In this document: one piece after another, positions 33,207 through 39,825 of the stretch
Position numbering within the stretch: position 1 is the stretch's first letter
How the letters are laid out: the number at the start of each line of letters is the position of its first letter
Source of the DNA: Pseudomonas fluorescens
Lineage (GTDB): Bacteria; Pseudomonadota; Gammaproteobacteria; Pseudomonadales; Pseudomonadaceae
DNA: 64,000 nucleotides
Assembly: GCF_001902145.1 (NCBI RefSeq)
Contig: NZ_MRST01000026.1
Location: forward strand, 178,342 to 242,341
Reading direction: 5' to 3'
Notes under the pieces: generated by a model
What the model was told of the DNA's origin: nothing
Seen by the model: the letters and a program-made list of their open reading frames with translations, nothing else
Databases searched by the model: none
Made by a program: the position numbers and the translations under genes

Positions 33207-34877
33207 TTACCAGCTCCTGAATTTGGCGGGCGGGTTGTAGAGGCCACCAGACCAGTCCACCAGGTCGGCCACGCTCTTGGCGGCCAACAACTCGCGGGTG
33301 GCGTCGGTGCGGCGAATACCCAAGTCTTCGGGCAAGGCAATCAAGCCTTCGCGGCGCATGCGCGCAGTGTCCTTGGGGTTGTGGCGCAGGCCGATGGCGG
33401 TTACCCCGGCGACGGCGGCGATCATTGCCTGACGTTCTTCCAGGGAGCGCGCCTTGTACAGGTAGGCGATGCCTTCTTCGGTAAGCAAGTGGGTGACGTC
33501 GTCGCCGTAGATCATGATCGGCGCCAGGGGCATGCCGCTTTTGCGGGCCACTTCCACCGCGTCGAGGGTGTCGACAAAGGTCGGTTTACCGCCTTCCTGG
33601 AAGGTCTCGACCATCTGTACCACCAGCTTTTTGCCGCGCTCAAGCAAGGCTTCGGGGGCATCGTCGTGGCGCATATCCAACCAGGCCGGCGTGCCATGAC
33701 GGCGGCCGCGTGGGTCGTGGCCCATGTTCGGCGCACCACCGAAACCGGCGAGGCGGCCACGGGTCACGGTGCTGGAATGCCCGTCGCCATCCACTTGCAG
33801 GGTGGCGCCGATAAACAGGTCCACGGCGTATTGGCCGGCGAGCTGGCAGAACATGCGGTTGGAGCGCATCGAGCCATCGCGGCCGGTGAAGAACACATCC
33901 GGGCGCGCGGCAATATAGTTTTCCATGCCCAGTTCGGTGCCGAAGCAATGCACGCTTTCTACCCAACCGCTTTCAATCGCCGGGATCAATGTGGGGTGCG
34001 GGTTGAGGGTCCAGTTGCGGCAGATCTTGCCTTTGAGGCCCAGGGATTCGCCGTAGGTGGGCAGGATCAATTCGATGGCAGCAGTGTTGAAGCCGATGCC
34101 ATGGTTGAGCGACTGCACATTGTGTTTTTCGTAGATGCCACGGATCGCCATCATCGCCATCAACACATGCACCGGCTTGATATGGCGCGGGTCGCGGGTG
34201 AACAGCGGCTCGATGTAGAACGGTTTGTCAGCCACCACCACGAAATCCACCCAGCTTGCGGGGATGTCCACGCGGGGCAAGTCGGTGACGTCATCCACCA
34301 GCTGGTTGACCTGCACGATGACGATGCCATCGCTGAAGGCTGCGGGTTCGATCAGCGCCGGGGTGTCTTCGGTGCTGGCGCCGGTGTAGATATTGCCGGC
34401 GCGGTCGGCCATGAACCCGGCTGAGAGCACCACGTTGGGAATCAGGTCTACCACCAGCCGGGCATAGAGTTCGATGTAGGTGTGGATCGCACCGATTTCC
34501 AGCAGGCCGTCTTCCAGCAACTGGCTGATGCGCAGGGATTGAGTGCCGGCGAAAGAGAAATCGAGCTTGCGGGCGATACCCTTCTCGAACAGGTCCAGGT
34601 GCTCGGAACGGCCGACGCTGGGCATGATCATGTGCAAATCGTGGAGCTTGGCCGGGTCGGCCTTGGCCAGGGAGCGCGAGAGGAAATCGGCCTGCTTCTG
34701 GTTGTTGCCCTCCAGCACCACGCGGTCGCCGGGGAGGATCAAGGCTTCGAGGGCCTCGACGATCTTGTCACTGGGCAACACCGCCCCGTCTGCATACTGT
34801 TTGACCAGCCCGAGCCGCCGCTGCTTCTCGTCGCGCCGCCGCGTCCAGCGCGAGTCGGGGGTGATGGTTGTTGTCAT
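33207..34877 (-). CDS. mdcA: Malonate decarboxylase alpha subunit (acetyl-S-ACP:malonate ACP transferase)
   Basis: 556 residues, coenzyme A-transferase-like fold. It exchanges malonate for acetate on the carrier protein. DGAVLPSDKIVEALEALI, GNNQKQADFLSRSL, SAGFMADRAGNIYTGASTEDTPAL and RLAGFGGAPNMGHDPRGRRHG match MdcA. First gene of the operon, ATG preceded by GGAGCGACC. The nine genes mdcABCDEGHLM run without internal terminators and with overlapping ends; they decarboxylate malonate to acetate and CO2 after uptake by mdcLM. Confidence 0.96.
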   Translation of the reverse strand: MTTTITPDSRWTRRRDEKQRRLGLVKQYADGAVLPSDKIVEALEALILPGDRVVLEGNNQKQADFLSRSLAKADPAKLHDLHMIMPSVGRSEHLDLFEKGIARKLDFSFAGTQSLRISQLLEDGLLEIGAIHTYIELYARLVVDLIPNVVLSAGFMADRAGNIYTGASTEDTPALIEPAAFSDGIVIVQVNQLVDDVTDLPRVDIPASWVDFVVVADKPFYIEPLFTRDPRHIKPVHVLMAMMAIRGIYEKHNVQSLNHGIGFNTAAIELILPTYGESLGLKGKICRNWTLNPHPTLIPAIESGWVESVHCFGTELGMENYIAARPDVFFTGRDGSMRSNRMFCQLAGQYAVDLFIGATLQVDGDGHSSTVTRGRLAGFGGAPNMGHDPRGRRHGTPAWLDMRHDDAPEALLERGKKLVVQMVETFQEGGKPTFVDTLDAVEVARKSGMPLAPIMIYGDDVTHLLTEEGIAYLYKARSLEERQAMIAAVAGVTAIGLRHNPKDTARMRREGLIALPEDLGIRRTDATRELLAAKSVADLVDWSGGLYNPPAKFRSW

Positions 34878-34957
34878 GGTCGCTCCACGGGGTTTGCTGT
34901 CGTGGGGCTTACCTTAGGAGTGAAACCAGGGGCCATCAATCAAGCTCAACGATAGAA

Positions 34958-34976
34958 CGTTACGGCTGGAGTAACG
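34958..34976. promoter_or_regulatory. Inverted repeat, candidate MdcR operator
   Basis: CGTTAC (34958-34963) and GTAACG (34971-34976) are exact complements with a 7-bp spacer, 81-99 bp upstream of mdcA. The size and dyad fit LysR-type sites. MdcR is the obvious candidate binder because its own gene lies at the operon's far end. Inferred, not shown. Confidence 0.5.
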
Positions 34977-35085
34977 GAGACGTACAAAAACAGGACTTGG
35001 TGACCAGCAGACACAACTCCAAACGGCAATGCTGAAATGAAATGAGTCCAGACGAGAAAAATTCTCAAATCTGCTTAGACAACAT

Positions 35086-35105
35086 AACTGTATATATGTA
35101 CAGTT
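35086..35105. promoter_or_regulatory. LexA box (SOS operator) of the bacteriocin gene
   Basis: AACTGTATATATGTACAGTT contains CTG-N10-CAG (CTG 35088-35090, CAG 35101-35103) with an alternating TA core and near-perfect symmetry, very close to the E. coli LexA consensus. It lies 144-163 bp upstream of the bacteriocin ATG. SOS control is characteristic of colicins and pyocins. The 371-bp gap 34878-35248 otherwise holds the mdc operator and the leader hairpin at 35229. Confidence 0.88.
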
Positions 35106-35228
35106 AATTTCGCTTTATCGGTGCACGCTTTCGTTAGGATAACGGGGCGCGTTCGAACCAAAGCGCATTCATGATGAATAACAACGCGTGTACCTCACTG
35201 TCTTAGAAAGGACATGCGCTAAACCCAA

Positions 35229-35248
35229 AAGTTTAAAGGATTAAACTT
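35229..35248 (+). promoter_or_regulatory. Hairpin presenting the ribosome-binding site of the bacteriocin gene in its loop
   Basis: AAGTTTAA (35229-35236), AGGA (35237-35240), TTAAACTT (35241-35248): an 8-bp perfect stem whose 4-base loop is the Shine-Dalgarno core, immediately followed by the ATG at 35249. Translation could be tuned by opening of the stem. Two tiny reading frames sit further upstream: an 11-codon one at 35171 and ATG-CGC-TAA at 35214-35222. Neither has a well-spaced ribosome-binding site. Confidence 0.7.
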
Positions 35249-36469
35249 ATGTCATATCTCCCTGGACACATCGATCTTCCCGCTGCTTACATTTACGCTA
35301 ATGAACCCCCACCCAGTCAGGTCGGTATTAGCTTGGGCAACGTAGCCATCGGCCATGAAACAGTCGATCGTCTCATGACTGAAGCAGCCGATAGCGGTAC
35401 ATGGCCCAGCATGGACAGCTACGAAGATGCCGGCGTGGACTATCAGCGCGTGCTGCCACTTCAAATCAAAGAAGTGAAATTCGACTTTCAACTTAGCTAC
35501 GAAGCTGACGCGCGCGACATCCCAAATAATATGAATTCCGAGATCGATAAAACGATCAGAGAAACGGGTCCCGTTATCGACTCTCCCCCGGCTGAATCGA
35601 TCGAACAGAAAGCAAATGCCATCGAGAATGTCGCCTTCCGCCGTTCACAGCTACGCAAATATTATGAGAAAAAGCTTGACGATCTTCCGGCAAAAAACTA
35701 CCTCTCGCGCACCATTGACACTATTATGGGCGAAGTCGATGCTTCAGTAAGAACGGGCAATGACTCCTTAGAAAACATCATGGGCCATGAACTTGAAGGC
35801 ATTAAGTCAAGCTATGAAATCGATATTCAAAACAAGATCTTTGATTATCTAAGGGACCAGCTCGACACTTACTCTAACGAAATGAACAAACTTGACCCTG
35901 CCGCACTCAAAGATTCACTGGGGTTCATCAGCGATACCAACAAGGAAATCGCAAACCGCTACGGTGCCGCCATGGGCGAGGTTGCCCAAGATCTAAAGAA
36001 CAATGTTTCCGGGAAAAACATCAATAGCTATCCCCAAGCGCTAGTCGCCTTTGAAAAAATTCAGAACAACCCGAACTTCAAGCTCAACCAAAAAGATGCG
36101 GCAGCAGTCGACACCGCTCTGAAGGCACTTGACAACCAAGCTTTTTCCGACAATTTGAAAAGGCTTAGCCGAGGATTTGGGGTGATTGGGTTGACTCTCC
36201 AAGCCTCTAAAATTTCCACCGCCGCATCGACCGGTTTTAATACCGGTGACTGGAAACCCTTGATGCTCGAAGTCGAAAGTATTGCAGTAGGCACTGCGGT
36301 GTCTTCAGGGTTCGGCGCGTTGGCAGCAACGGGGCTGGCAGCGATCAGTCTTCCTGCTGTAGCTACGGGTGTAGGCTTTGTATTCATTGCAGTCATCATG
36401 GCTGCAATATCCGCTTATATCGACCCAAAGACCGTAGACAAAATCAACCACCTGGTTTATACCGGTTAA
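35249..36469 (+). CDS. Pore-forming colicin-like bacteriocin
   Basis: 406 residues. The C-terminal ~190 residues match the pore-forming colicin domain (colicins A, E1, N, Ia): LKRLSRGFGVIGLTLQ, then TGDWKPLMLEVESIAVG (TGDW at residues 332-335), then a hydrophobic hairpin (about 348-394, Gly/Ala-rich, VFIAVIMAAISAYID) and a closing KINHLV. It would depolarise the target inner membrane. Residues 1-90 and a helical section to about 210 presumably bind a receptor and cross the outer membrane; I recognise no pyocin_S domain or TonB box, so the target is unknown. A LexA box lies upstream and an immunity-like gene downstream. AT-richer codon use than its neighbours suggests horizontal transfer. Confidence 0.9.
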   Translation: MSYLPGHIDLPAAYIYANEPPPSQVGISLGNVAIGHETVDRLMTEAADSGTWPSMDSYEDAGVDYQRVLPLQIKEVKFDFQLSYEADARDIPNNMNSEIDKTIRETGPVIDSPPAESIEQKANAIENVAFRRSQLRKYYEKKLDDLPAKNYLSRTIDTIMGEVDASVRTGNDSLENIMGHELEGIKSSYEIDIQNKIFDYLRDQLDTYSNEMNKLDPAALKDSLGFISDTNKEIANRYGAAMGEVAQDLKNNVSGKNINSYPQALVAFEKIQNNPNFKLNQKDAAAVDTALKALDNQAFSDNLKRLSRGFGVIGLTLQASKISTAASTGFNTGDWKPLMLEVESIAVGTAVSSGFGALAATGLAAISLPAVATGVGFVFIAVIMAAISAYIDPKTVDKINHLVYTG

Positions 36470-36480
36470 CGAAATAGTCA

Positions 36481-36510
36481 TGGTGCTTAGTGATTTCTCA
36501 CTAAGCACCA
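36481..36510. terminator. Strong hairpin between bacteriocin and immunity genes
   Basis: TGGTGCTTAGTGA (36481-36493) and its perfect complement (36498-36510) form a 13-bp stem with loop TTTC, 12 bp after the bacteriocin stop. There is no T-run behind it, so it is probably a partial terminator or mRNA-end barrier rather than a full stop. Confidence 0.65.
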
Positions 36511-36553
36511 CACATTGTTCATCGCTCGACAGATCGTCGCTACAAGGCCAACT

Positions 36554-37123
36554 GTGAATACATCACTACCACGACACTCTTCGATAAAACTCCCACTGCT
36601 AACAATATTCTTAAGCATTTTCCCGATCTTCGTGCTGGCTGCAGTGTTACCCGCTCAACCCAACACACCCATTTCGTTAGCATTCAATAATTTTCTCGAT
36701 AATAATCTGTTGGGTGTAGTGGGCGCATGGTCATCACATTTTCCCTTGCCAGCCAAAGCGATAGCTAATTACATCAGCATCTTCGGGCCTATTTTCGGAA
36801 CCCTTGTACTGCTCAACACAATAAAAAATTCGACACTGGCTAAAATCAACCTGAAAGACATAACCTGGCCAAAGTACATTTTTATGTGTATGGGCCTTAC
36901 CTTGGTAAATGCTTTATTTATTTATCAGAACTATTTTAGCCATATAGACTTTGCGGCACACGACCACAAACTCAGAATGGTAGGCAGCCATTTATTTTTA
37001 CTGCCTATATTCACCTCCGCACTCCTACTGGCATTGTACGGACTCATATTGTTCAACTATCTAATTTTCTTCATAATTTCACGCGCCTTACTTCAACACA
37101 GCGCCACTGAAAAACCACATTGA
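36554..37123 (+). CDS. Putative immunity protein to the pore-forming bacteriocin
   Basis: 189 residues from a GTG at 36554 (AAGG 6 nt upstream; an earlier TTG in frame lacks a site). Four clear hydrophobic helices (LLTIFLSIFPIFVLAAVLP near the start; others around residues 65-80, 105-120 and 145-175) with a short polar tail, as expected for colicin A/E1-type inner-membrane immunity proteins that stop pore opening. No sequence motif names it; the assignment rests on topology and position. Unlike most pore-forming colicin immunity genes it lies on the same strand as the toxin gene, after a hairpin. AT-rich like its neighbour. Confidence 0.72.
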   Translation: MNTSLPRHSSIKLPLLTIFLSIFPIFVLAAVLPAQPNTPISLAFNNFLDNNLLGVVGAWSSHFPLPAKAIANYISIFGPIFGTLVLLNTIKNSTLAKINLKDITWPKYIFMCMGLTLVNALFIYQNYFSHIDFAAHDHKLRMVGSHLFLLPIFTSALLLALYGLILFNYLIFFIISRALLQHSATEKPH

Positions 37124-37250
37124 ATGTGCAGGCATTCCCCCCTACTAAACCATACAGCGTCTTAGTGGCTGCTGGAGCGAAAACTATTAATATCGAGCTC
37201 TGGTTGGGAATGCAGCGTGGGGGAATCATGGGGGCGCCAGGTCCATTGGG

Positions 37251-37309
37251 GGGGAACGATCAAGGTTCAAGCGGCTGGGGAGGGGTGGATTGGGCGTAGG
37301 TTTGACCAT
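37251..37309 (-). pseudogene. Relic of a DUF3077/DUF6124-type gene with an internal deletion
   Basis: Read leftward from the ATG at 37309 it encodes MVKPTPNPPLPS and then runs directly into the copy of the 3' end and downstream sequence of the intact gene at 39586-39825 (GCTGGGGAGGGG and GGGAACGATCAAG on the plus strand match 39571-39605). The middle of the gene, about 190 bp, is missing, apparently by recombination between C-rich stretches. The reading frame is not maintained as the family protein. Confidence 0.8.
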
Positions 37310-37436
37310 GATTTACAGCTCCGATATGTGATGGACGCTGCCCCCTTCCGCTTGCACGCAGATAAGGTGGCAGCCGTGCGCAGGTATGCAAGACCGGGCA
37401 TATCGGCTCCCGACATCCTGCAGGAAAAATCTGAGG
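37310..37436. repeat. Second copy of the DUF3077-gene leader (partial)
   Basis: 37285-37410 matches 39800-39930 closely (GATTTACAGCTCCGATATGT and GCAAGACCGGGCATATCGG are identical in both). The following TGCAGGAAAAATCTGAGGGC matches 40128-40147. This copy lacks about 180 bp containing the terminator hairpin present at 39983-40014. The 322-bp gap 37124-37445 holds nothing else recognised. Confidence 0.82.
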
Positions 37437-37445
37437 GCTACCCCA

Positions 37446-37865
37446 TCACAACACCATCATCACCCTGACCTTCCCCAGGCCCTCCAGCGCATAACTGTGG
37501 TACTCATACACTTCTCCCTGAATAACCAGATGCAGGACACCACCCTCATTATTGACTTGAACATCCGGCTCTTTTGTTTTGAGAAAAGCAGGTGCCGACA
37601 CTAATGCGCTGAGTATTTCCTGATCACTTCCCAAATCCTTATGCACGTAGTACCTGTAGGAAAACCCCACCGTCGCGCCACCTTGGGCATCTCGCGCACC
37701 ATAGATCGACATACCGTTGCCCAGGGAATGCTTCAACACCACTTCATCCAGGTCCGGTGTTCCGGGCGACAGGACCCAACTGCCGCCGATATAGAGCAGG
37801 CAGATCACAAGCAGGCAATTACGCAGAACAGGTATGAGGCGCTTAGTGGCCTTGCGAAATGGCAT
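37446..37865 (-). CDS. Candidate immunity protein for the type-44 toxin
   Basis: 139 residues: a single N-terminal transmembrane segment (residues about 13-33, LRNCLLVICLLYIGGSWVL) then a soluble domain of about 105 residues of mixed beta content (YGARDAQGGATVGFSYRYYV; LHLVIQGEVYEYHSYALEG). No family recognised. The ATG at 37865 has a good GGAGAGG 8 nt upstream, and it overlaps the toxin gene by 23 bp, so the two are translationally coupled. Position, strand and coupling make an immunity role likely; a membrane-anchored domain facing the periplasm would neutralise an incoming toxin. Evidence is contextual only. Confidence 0.6.
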   Translation of the reverse strand: MPFRKATKRLIPVLRNCLLVICLLYIGGSWVLSPGTPDLDEVVLKHSLGNGMSIYGARDAQGGATVGFSYRYYVHKDLGSDQEILSALVSAPAFLKTKEPDVQVNNEGGVLHLVIQGEVYEYHSYALEGLGKVRVMMVL

Positions 37866-38226
37866 ATTCAATACCTCTCCTTATCCAATATTGGTCCCGT
37901 GGGTCATCACCAAAAGGCTCACCGCCCCACCATGATCCAAAATCCGGACGAGTCGTTCTGGCGACGGTTTGAGCCACACCGGCGGCTCGCAGCAGCACAT
38001 TTTCGGGAATGCCCAGCACCGTGCCCGTGGCACCGTAATTGAAGTTACCAAAAGCTTCGTACTGACGCCCCTGCTTCGTGTAATTCCAAGGGCCGGCCGC
38101 ACGTACCTGGGAGTAAAACCAGGAATAGGCGAATGCCGAGCCGGGCTTGAGATGAATGCGTTTGGATTGGGATATCGCCATGTTTTCAAGAATTGAAACA
38201 CCGGGCGGCATTAACGGTACGGCCAT
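37843..38226 (-). CDS. Polymorphic toxin type 44 domain protein, stand-alone
   Basis: 127 residues, essentially one bacterial toxin 44 (Ntox44) domain. Hallmarks: MPPGVSILENM at the start, FYSQVRAAGPWNYTKQG (37-53), the core YEAFGNFNYGATGTVLGI (56-73), then EPFGDDPRDQYWIRRGIEYA. In other bacteria this domain sits at the C-terminus of large exported proteins (type VI, two-partner or Rhs systems); here no delivery domain remains. The ATG at 38226 follows AAGGACTCGCAA. It may be an orphan cassette, a cargo that uses another carrier, or a remnant. Function of the domain is predicted, not proven. Confidence 0.78.
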   Translation of the reverse strand: MAVPLMPPGVSILENMAISQSKRIHLKPGSAFAYSWFYSQVRAAGPWNYTKQGRQYEAFGNFNYGATGTVLGIPENVLLRAAGVAQTVARTTRPDFGSWWGGEPFGDDPRDQYWIRRGIEYAISQGH

Positions 38227-38346
38227 TTGCGAGTCCTTGCTGGCAGTGAGGAGTGCAGAAACTAGCCACTCCACTGCGGCCTGAAAACCCGCCTATTCCA
38301 AATTCGGAACTCGCCTACAGTAACTCCATCCTATTCCGACATATCA

Positions 38347-38441
38347 CCCAGTAATGGTTGTCGATGCAAAGTGCCTATGATTTATGGCAGGCCGAGCATC
38401 GGGAGCAGCCAGTGATAGAGCGGTTTGTGCGGATTGATTGA
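38347..38441 (+). pseudogene. 3' fragment of a higA-like antitoxin gene
   Basis: The translation WLSMQSAYDLWQAEHREQ, with the following PVIERFVRID and stop, matches the C-terminus of the intact HigA encoded at 40629-40916 almost exactly. Just before it, the codon equivalent to the HigA Leu is TAA, and the HTH part and higB are absent. It is a clear relic of a second higBA copy. Confidence 0.85.
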
Positions 38442-38477
38442 CCTGGACATGGGTCGGTGGTGTTGGTTAGATAGCGG

Positions 38478-38505
38478 TCCCAAAGAGGGAACGATCAGTC
38501 CCTTT
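38478..38505. repeat. Degenerate copy of the MNT/HEPN twin operator
   Basis: TCCC-AAAGA-GGGA (38478-38490), then TCCC plus TTTTG (38499 onward), spaced like the intact pair at 39541-39574 (centres 21 bp apart) and with the same GGGAACGAT linker. It overlaps the end of the HEPN gene. Its position suggests a direct repeat flanking the whole module. Confidence 0.65.
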
Positions 38506-38932
38506 TGGCGACCTTAGCCAGCAAACCTTCCACGTTACTCATCAGCGTTGCTGCCCTCTCCATCAATTGACCTAAAAGCGCTTCGTCTTCGTCCATATAA
38601 CCTTCATATTCGGCCAGGTTGCGACGCTCATGACACAACGCCAATAACCTCACTTCCATCTTGCTCGCCTCGGTGGTGTGAACCAGGCATTGAAAGACCA
38701 GATAGCGCTTGTCAGAGCGATAACCTTTTAAACGTAAAGCCGTGAGGGCGATAGCATGGGCAGCGTTGTAAGCCAGGTCGAAACGACTGGCGAATGATAG
38801 TTGTGGATTACCAGCATCCTTTAAACGGTCCCTGGCTGAACGCATCAGCCCATCACACTCCTTGCGATCCGGCGGCTCAGCCTTCAAGCCGCCACTACGT
38901 TGCAGATTCTCCAGGTTTGCCTTGCTGTCCAT
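38495..38932 (-). CDS. HEPN-domain protein (toxin-like) of a MNT/HEPN pair
   Basis: 145 residues, all helical. The HEPN signature Rx4-6H is present as RLLALCH (R95, H101), followed by ERRNLAEYEG, which is typical of HEPN RNase toxins. LAYNAAHAIALTALRLKGY is the family helix containing the conserved HA. It starts at the ATG 38932 inside the end of the upstream nucleotidyltransferase gene (38-bp overlap). Such pairs act as toxin-antitoxin modules in which the NTase modifies the HEPN protein with AMP. The toxic activity is inferred. Confidence 0.82.
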   Translation of the reverse strand: MDSKANLENLQRSGGLKAEPPDRKECDGLMRSARDRLKDAGNPQLSFASRFDLAYNAAHAIALTALRLKGYRSDKRYLVFQCLVHTTEASKMEVRLLALCHERRNLAEYEGYMDEDEALLGQLMERAATLMSNVEGLLAKVAKRD

Positions 38933-39524
38933 CCGTGGATTCCAGGGGGTTGCCCCCAATTAGATTGATCTTGTCCTGCTGCACAACCCGCTGCACGAAA
39001 CTGTTCCCGGCATTCCATTTACCGATCCAGTCTTCAGGGGTGTAAAGCGTCGGGTTGATAGGGCGGCCCAGTTGCTCTTCCAGCGGCATGAGTTGCTCCA
39101 TGACTTCACTGTAGTTGAGGCCTAGACCGATCAGCATCAGATCTATGTCACTGGATGAGTGCGCCTCACCCTTGGCGATGGAACCGTAGATAAACGCCCA
39201 GGTTATTTGCTCGGCAAACGGTGCCAGAGCATTGCGCAATGGGTCATCCAGGCTCAGCGTCTTGCGCACGATAGCCAACAGTTCCGAGTAGATCGGGCAC
39301 TGAGGGTTGGCTTGGTAGTGGGTCTGGTTACCTTGGCGCGTCATGTTCAAGATGCCCGCCAACTGCAAACGCTCCAGCTCTCGGGTGAGGCTGCCCTTAC
39401 CCACCTGGGCCCACCGGGCTATTTCATTGGTGAAAAAGCTTTGGTCGGGCTTGCCGAAAAGCAGGCCCAGCACTTTTTGCTGGGTGGCCGTGAAGAGCGC
39501 AGTACTGAGTGGCAAGGTGTGCAT
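38895..39524 (-). CDS. wHTH-nucleotidyltransferase (MNT) antitoxin-like protein
   Basis: 209 residues: an N-terminal winged helix (residues about 10-75, LTRELERLQLAGILNMTRQGNQ) and a minimal nucleotidyltransferase domain, GSIAKGEAHSSSDIDL (GS at 115-116, metal Asp 126 and 128). It precedes the HEPN gene, the reverse of the order in several described pairs, and the fused DNA-binding domain suggests it represses its own operon at the twin palindromes 39541-39574. The ATG at 39524 is used; an upstream TTG (39536) is possible. There is almost no Shine-Dalgarno, so initiation may be leaderless. Confidence 0.83.
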   Translation of the reverse strand: MHTLPLSTALFTATQQKVLGLLFGKPDQSFFTNEIARWAQVGKGSLTRELERLQLAGILNMTRQGNQTHYQANPQCPIYSELLAIVRKTLSLDDPLRNALAPFAEQITWAFIYGSIAKGEAHSSSDIDLMLIGLGLNYSEVMEQLMPLEEQLGRPINPTLYTPEDWIGKWNAGNSFVQRVVQQDKINLIGGNPLESTDGQQGKPGESAT

Positions 39525-39540
39525 GGCAATGGCCAATGAG

Positions 39541-39574
39541 TCCCAAAAAGGGAACGATAGGTCCCTTTTTGGGA
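39541..39574. promoter_or_regulatory. Twin palindromic operators of the MNT/HEPN module
   Basis: TCCC-AAAAA-GGGA (39541-39553) and TCCC-TTTTT-GGGA (39562-39574), two perfect 4-bp-arm palindromes with 5-bp A/T centres, 21 bp centre to centre (two helical turns). They lie 17-50 bp upstream of the MNT start codon and near the expected promoter. The fused winged helix of the MNT protein is the natural binder. Confidence 0.68.
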
Positions 39575-39585
39575 ACGATCAAGTT

Positions 39586-39825
39586 TTAAGCCGCTGGGGA
39601 GGGGGTTATCTGTTCCAGTGCTCGATCCACCAATAGCTGGCCTAGCTCTGCCATTTGCTGGATCCCCAGCATGATGGCGCGTTGGGAGGTGTCCAGGTCG
39701 AAGGCCAGGTTGCAGGTGAGTGCCTTGAGGGAGGACAGGGTTTCGCTGGCGTTGACCAGCAGGGTTTCGGTGTCTTGGTGGGGGTTTACGGTGAAGAGGG
39801 GCGGATTGGGCGTAGGTTTGACCAT
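39586..39825 (-). CDS. Small DUF3077/DUF6124-type protein
   Basis: 79 residues, MVKPTPNPPLFTVNPHQDTE, then a helical domain (SSLKALTCNLAFDLDTSQRAI, LGIQQMAELGQLLVDRALEQI). This family is common in fluorescent pseudomonads, often in multiple copies, and has no known function. GGAG precedes the ATG. A long, distinctive leader (39826-40270) and a relic copy at 37251 accompany it. Its position between two toxin-antitoxin modules may be accidental. Confidence 0.78.
   Translation of the reverse strand: MVKPTPNPPLFTVNPHQDTETLLVNASETLSSLKALTCNLAFDLDTSQRAIMLGIQQMAELGQLLVDRALEQITPSPAA

Noticed and set aside
32460..34424. A 654-codon plus-strand frame opposite mdcB-mdcA
   Set aside because: Antisense shadow of conserved mdc genes; composition typical of high-GC shadows.
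35171..35222. Small upstream frames (11 codons at 35171; ATG-CGC-TAA at 35214) before the bacteriocin
   Set aside because: No well-spaced ribosome-binding site for the first, and only 1 nt between AAAGGA and the second ATG; possible but not supported as genes.
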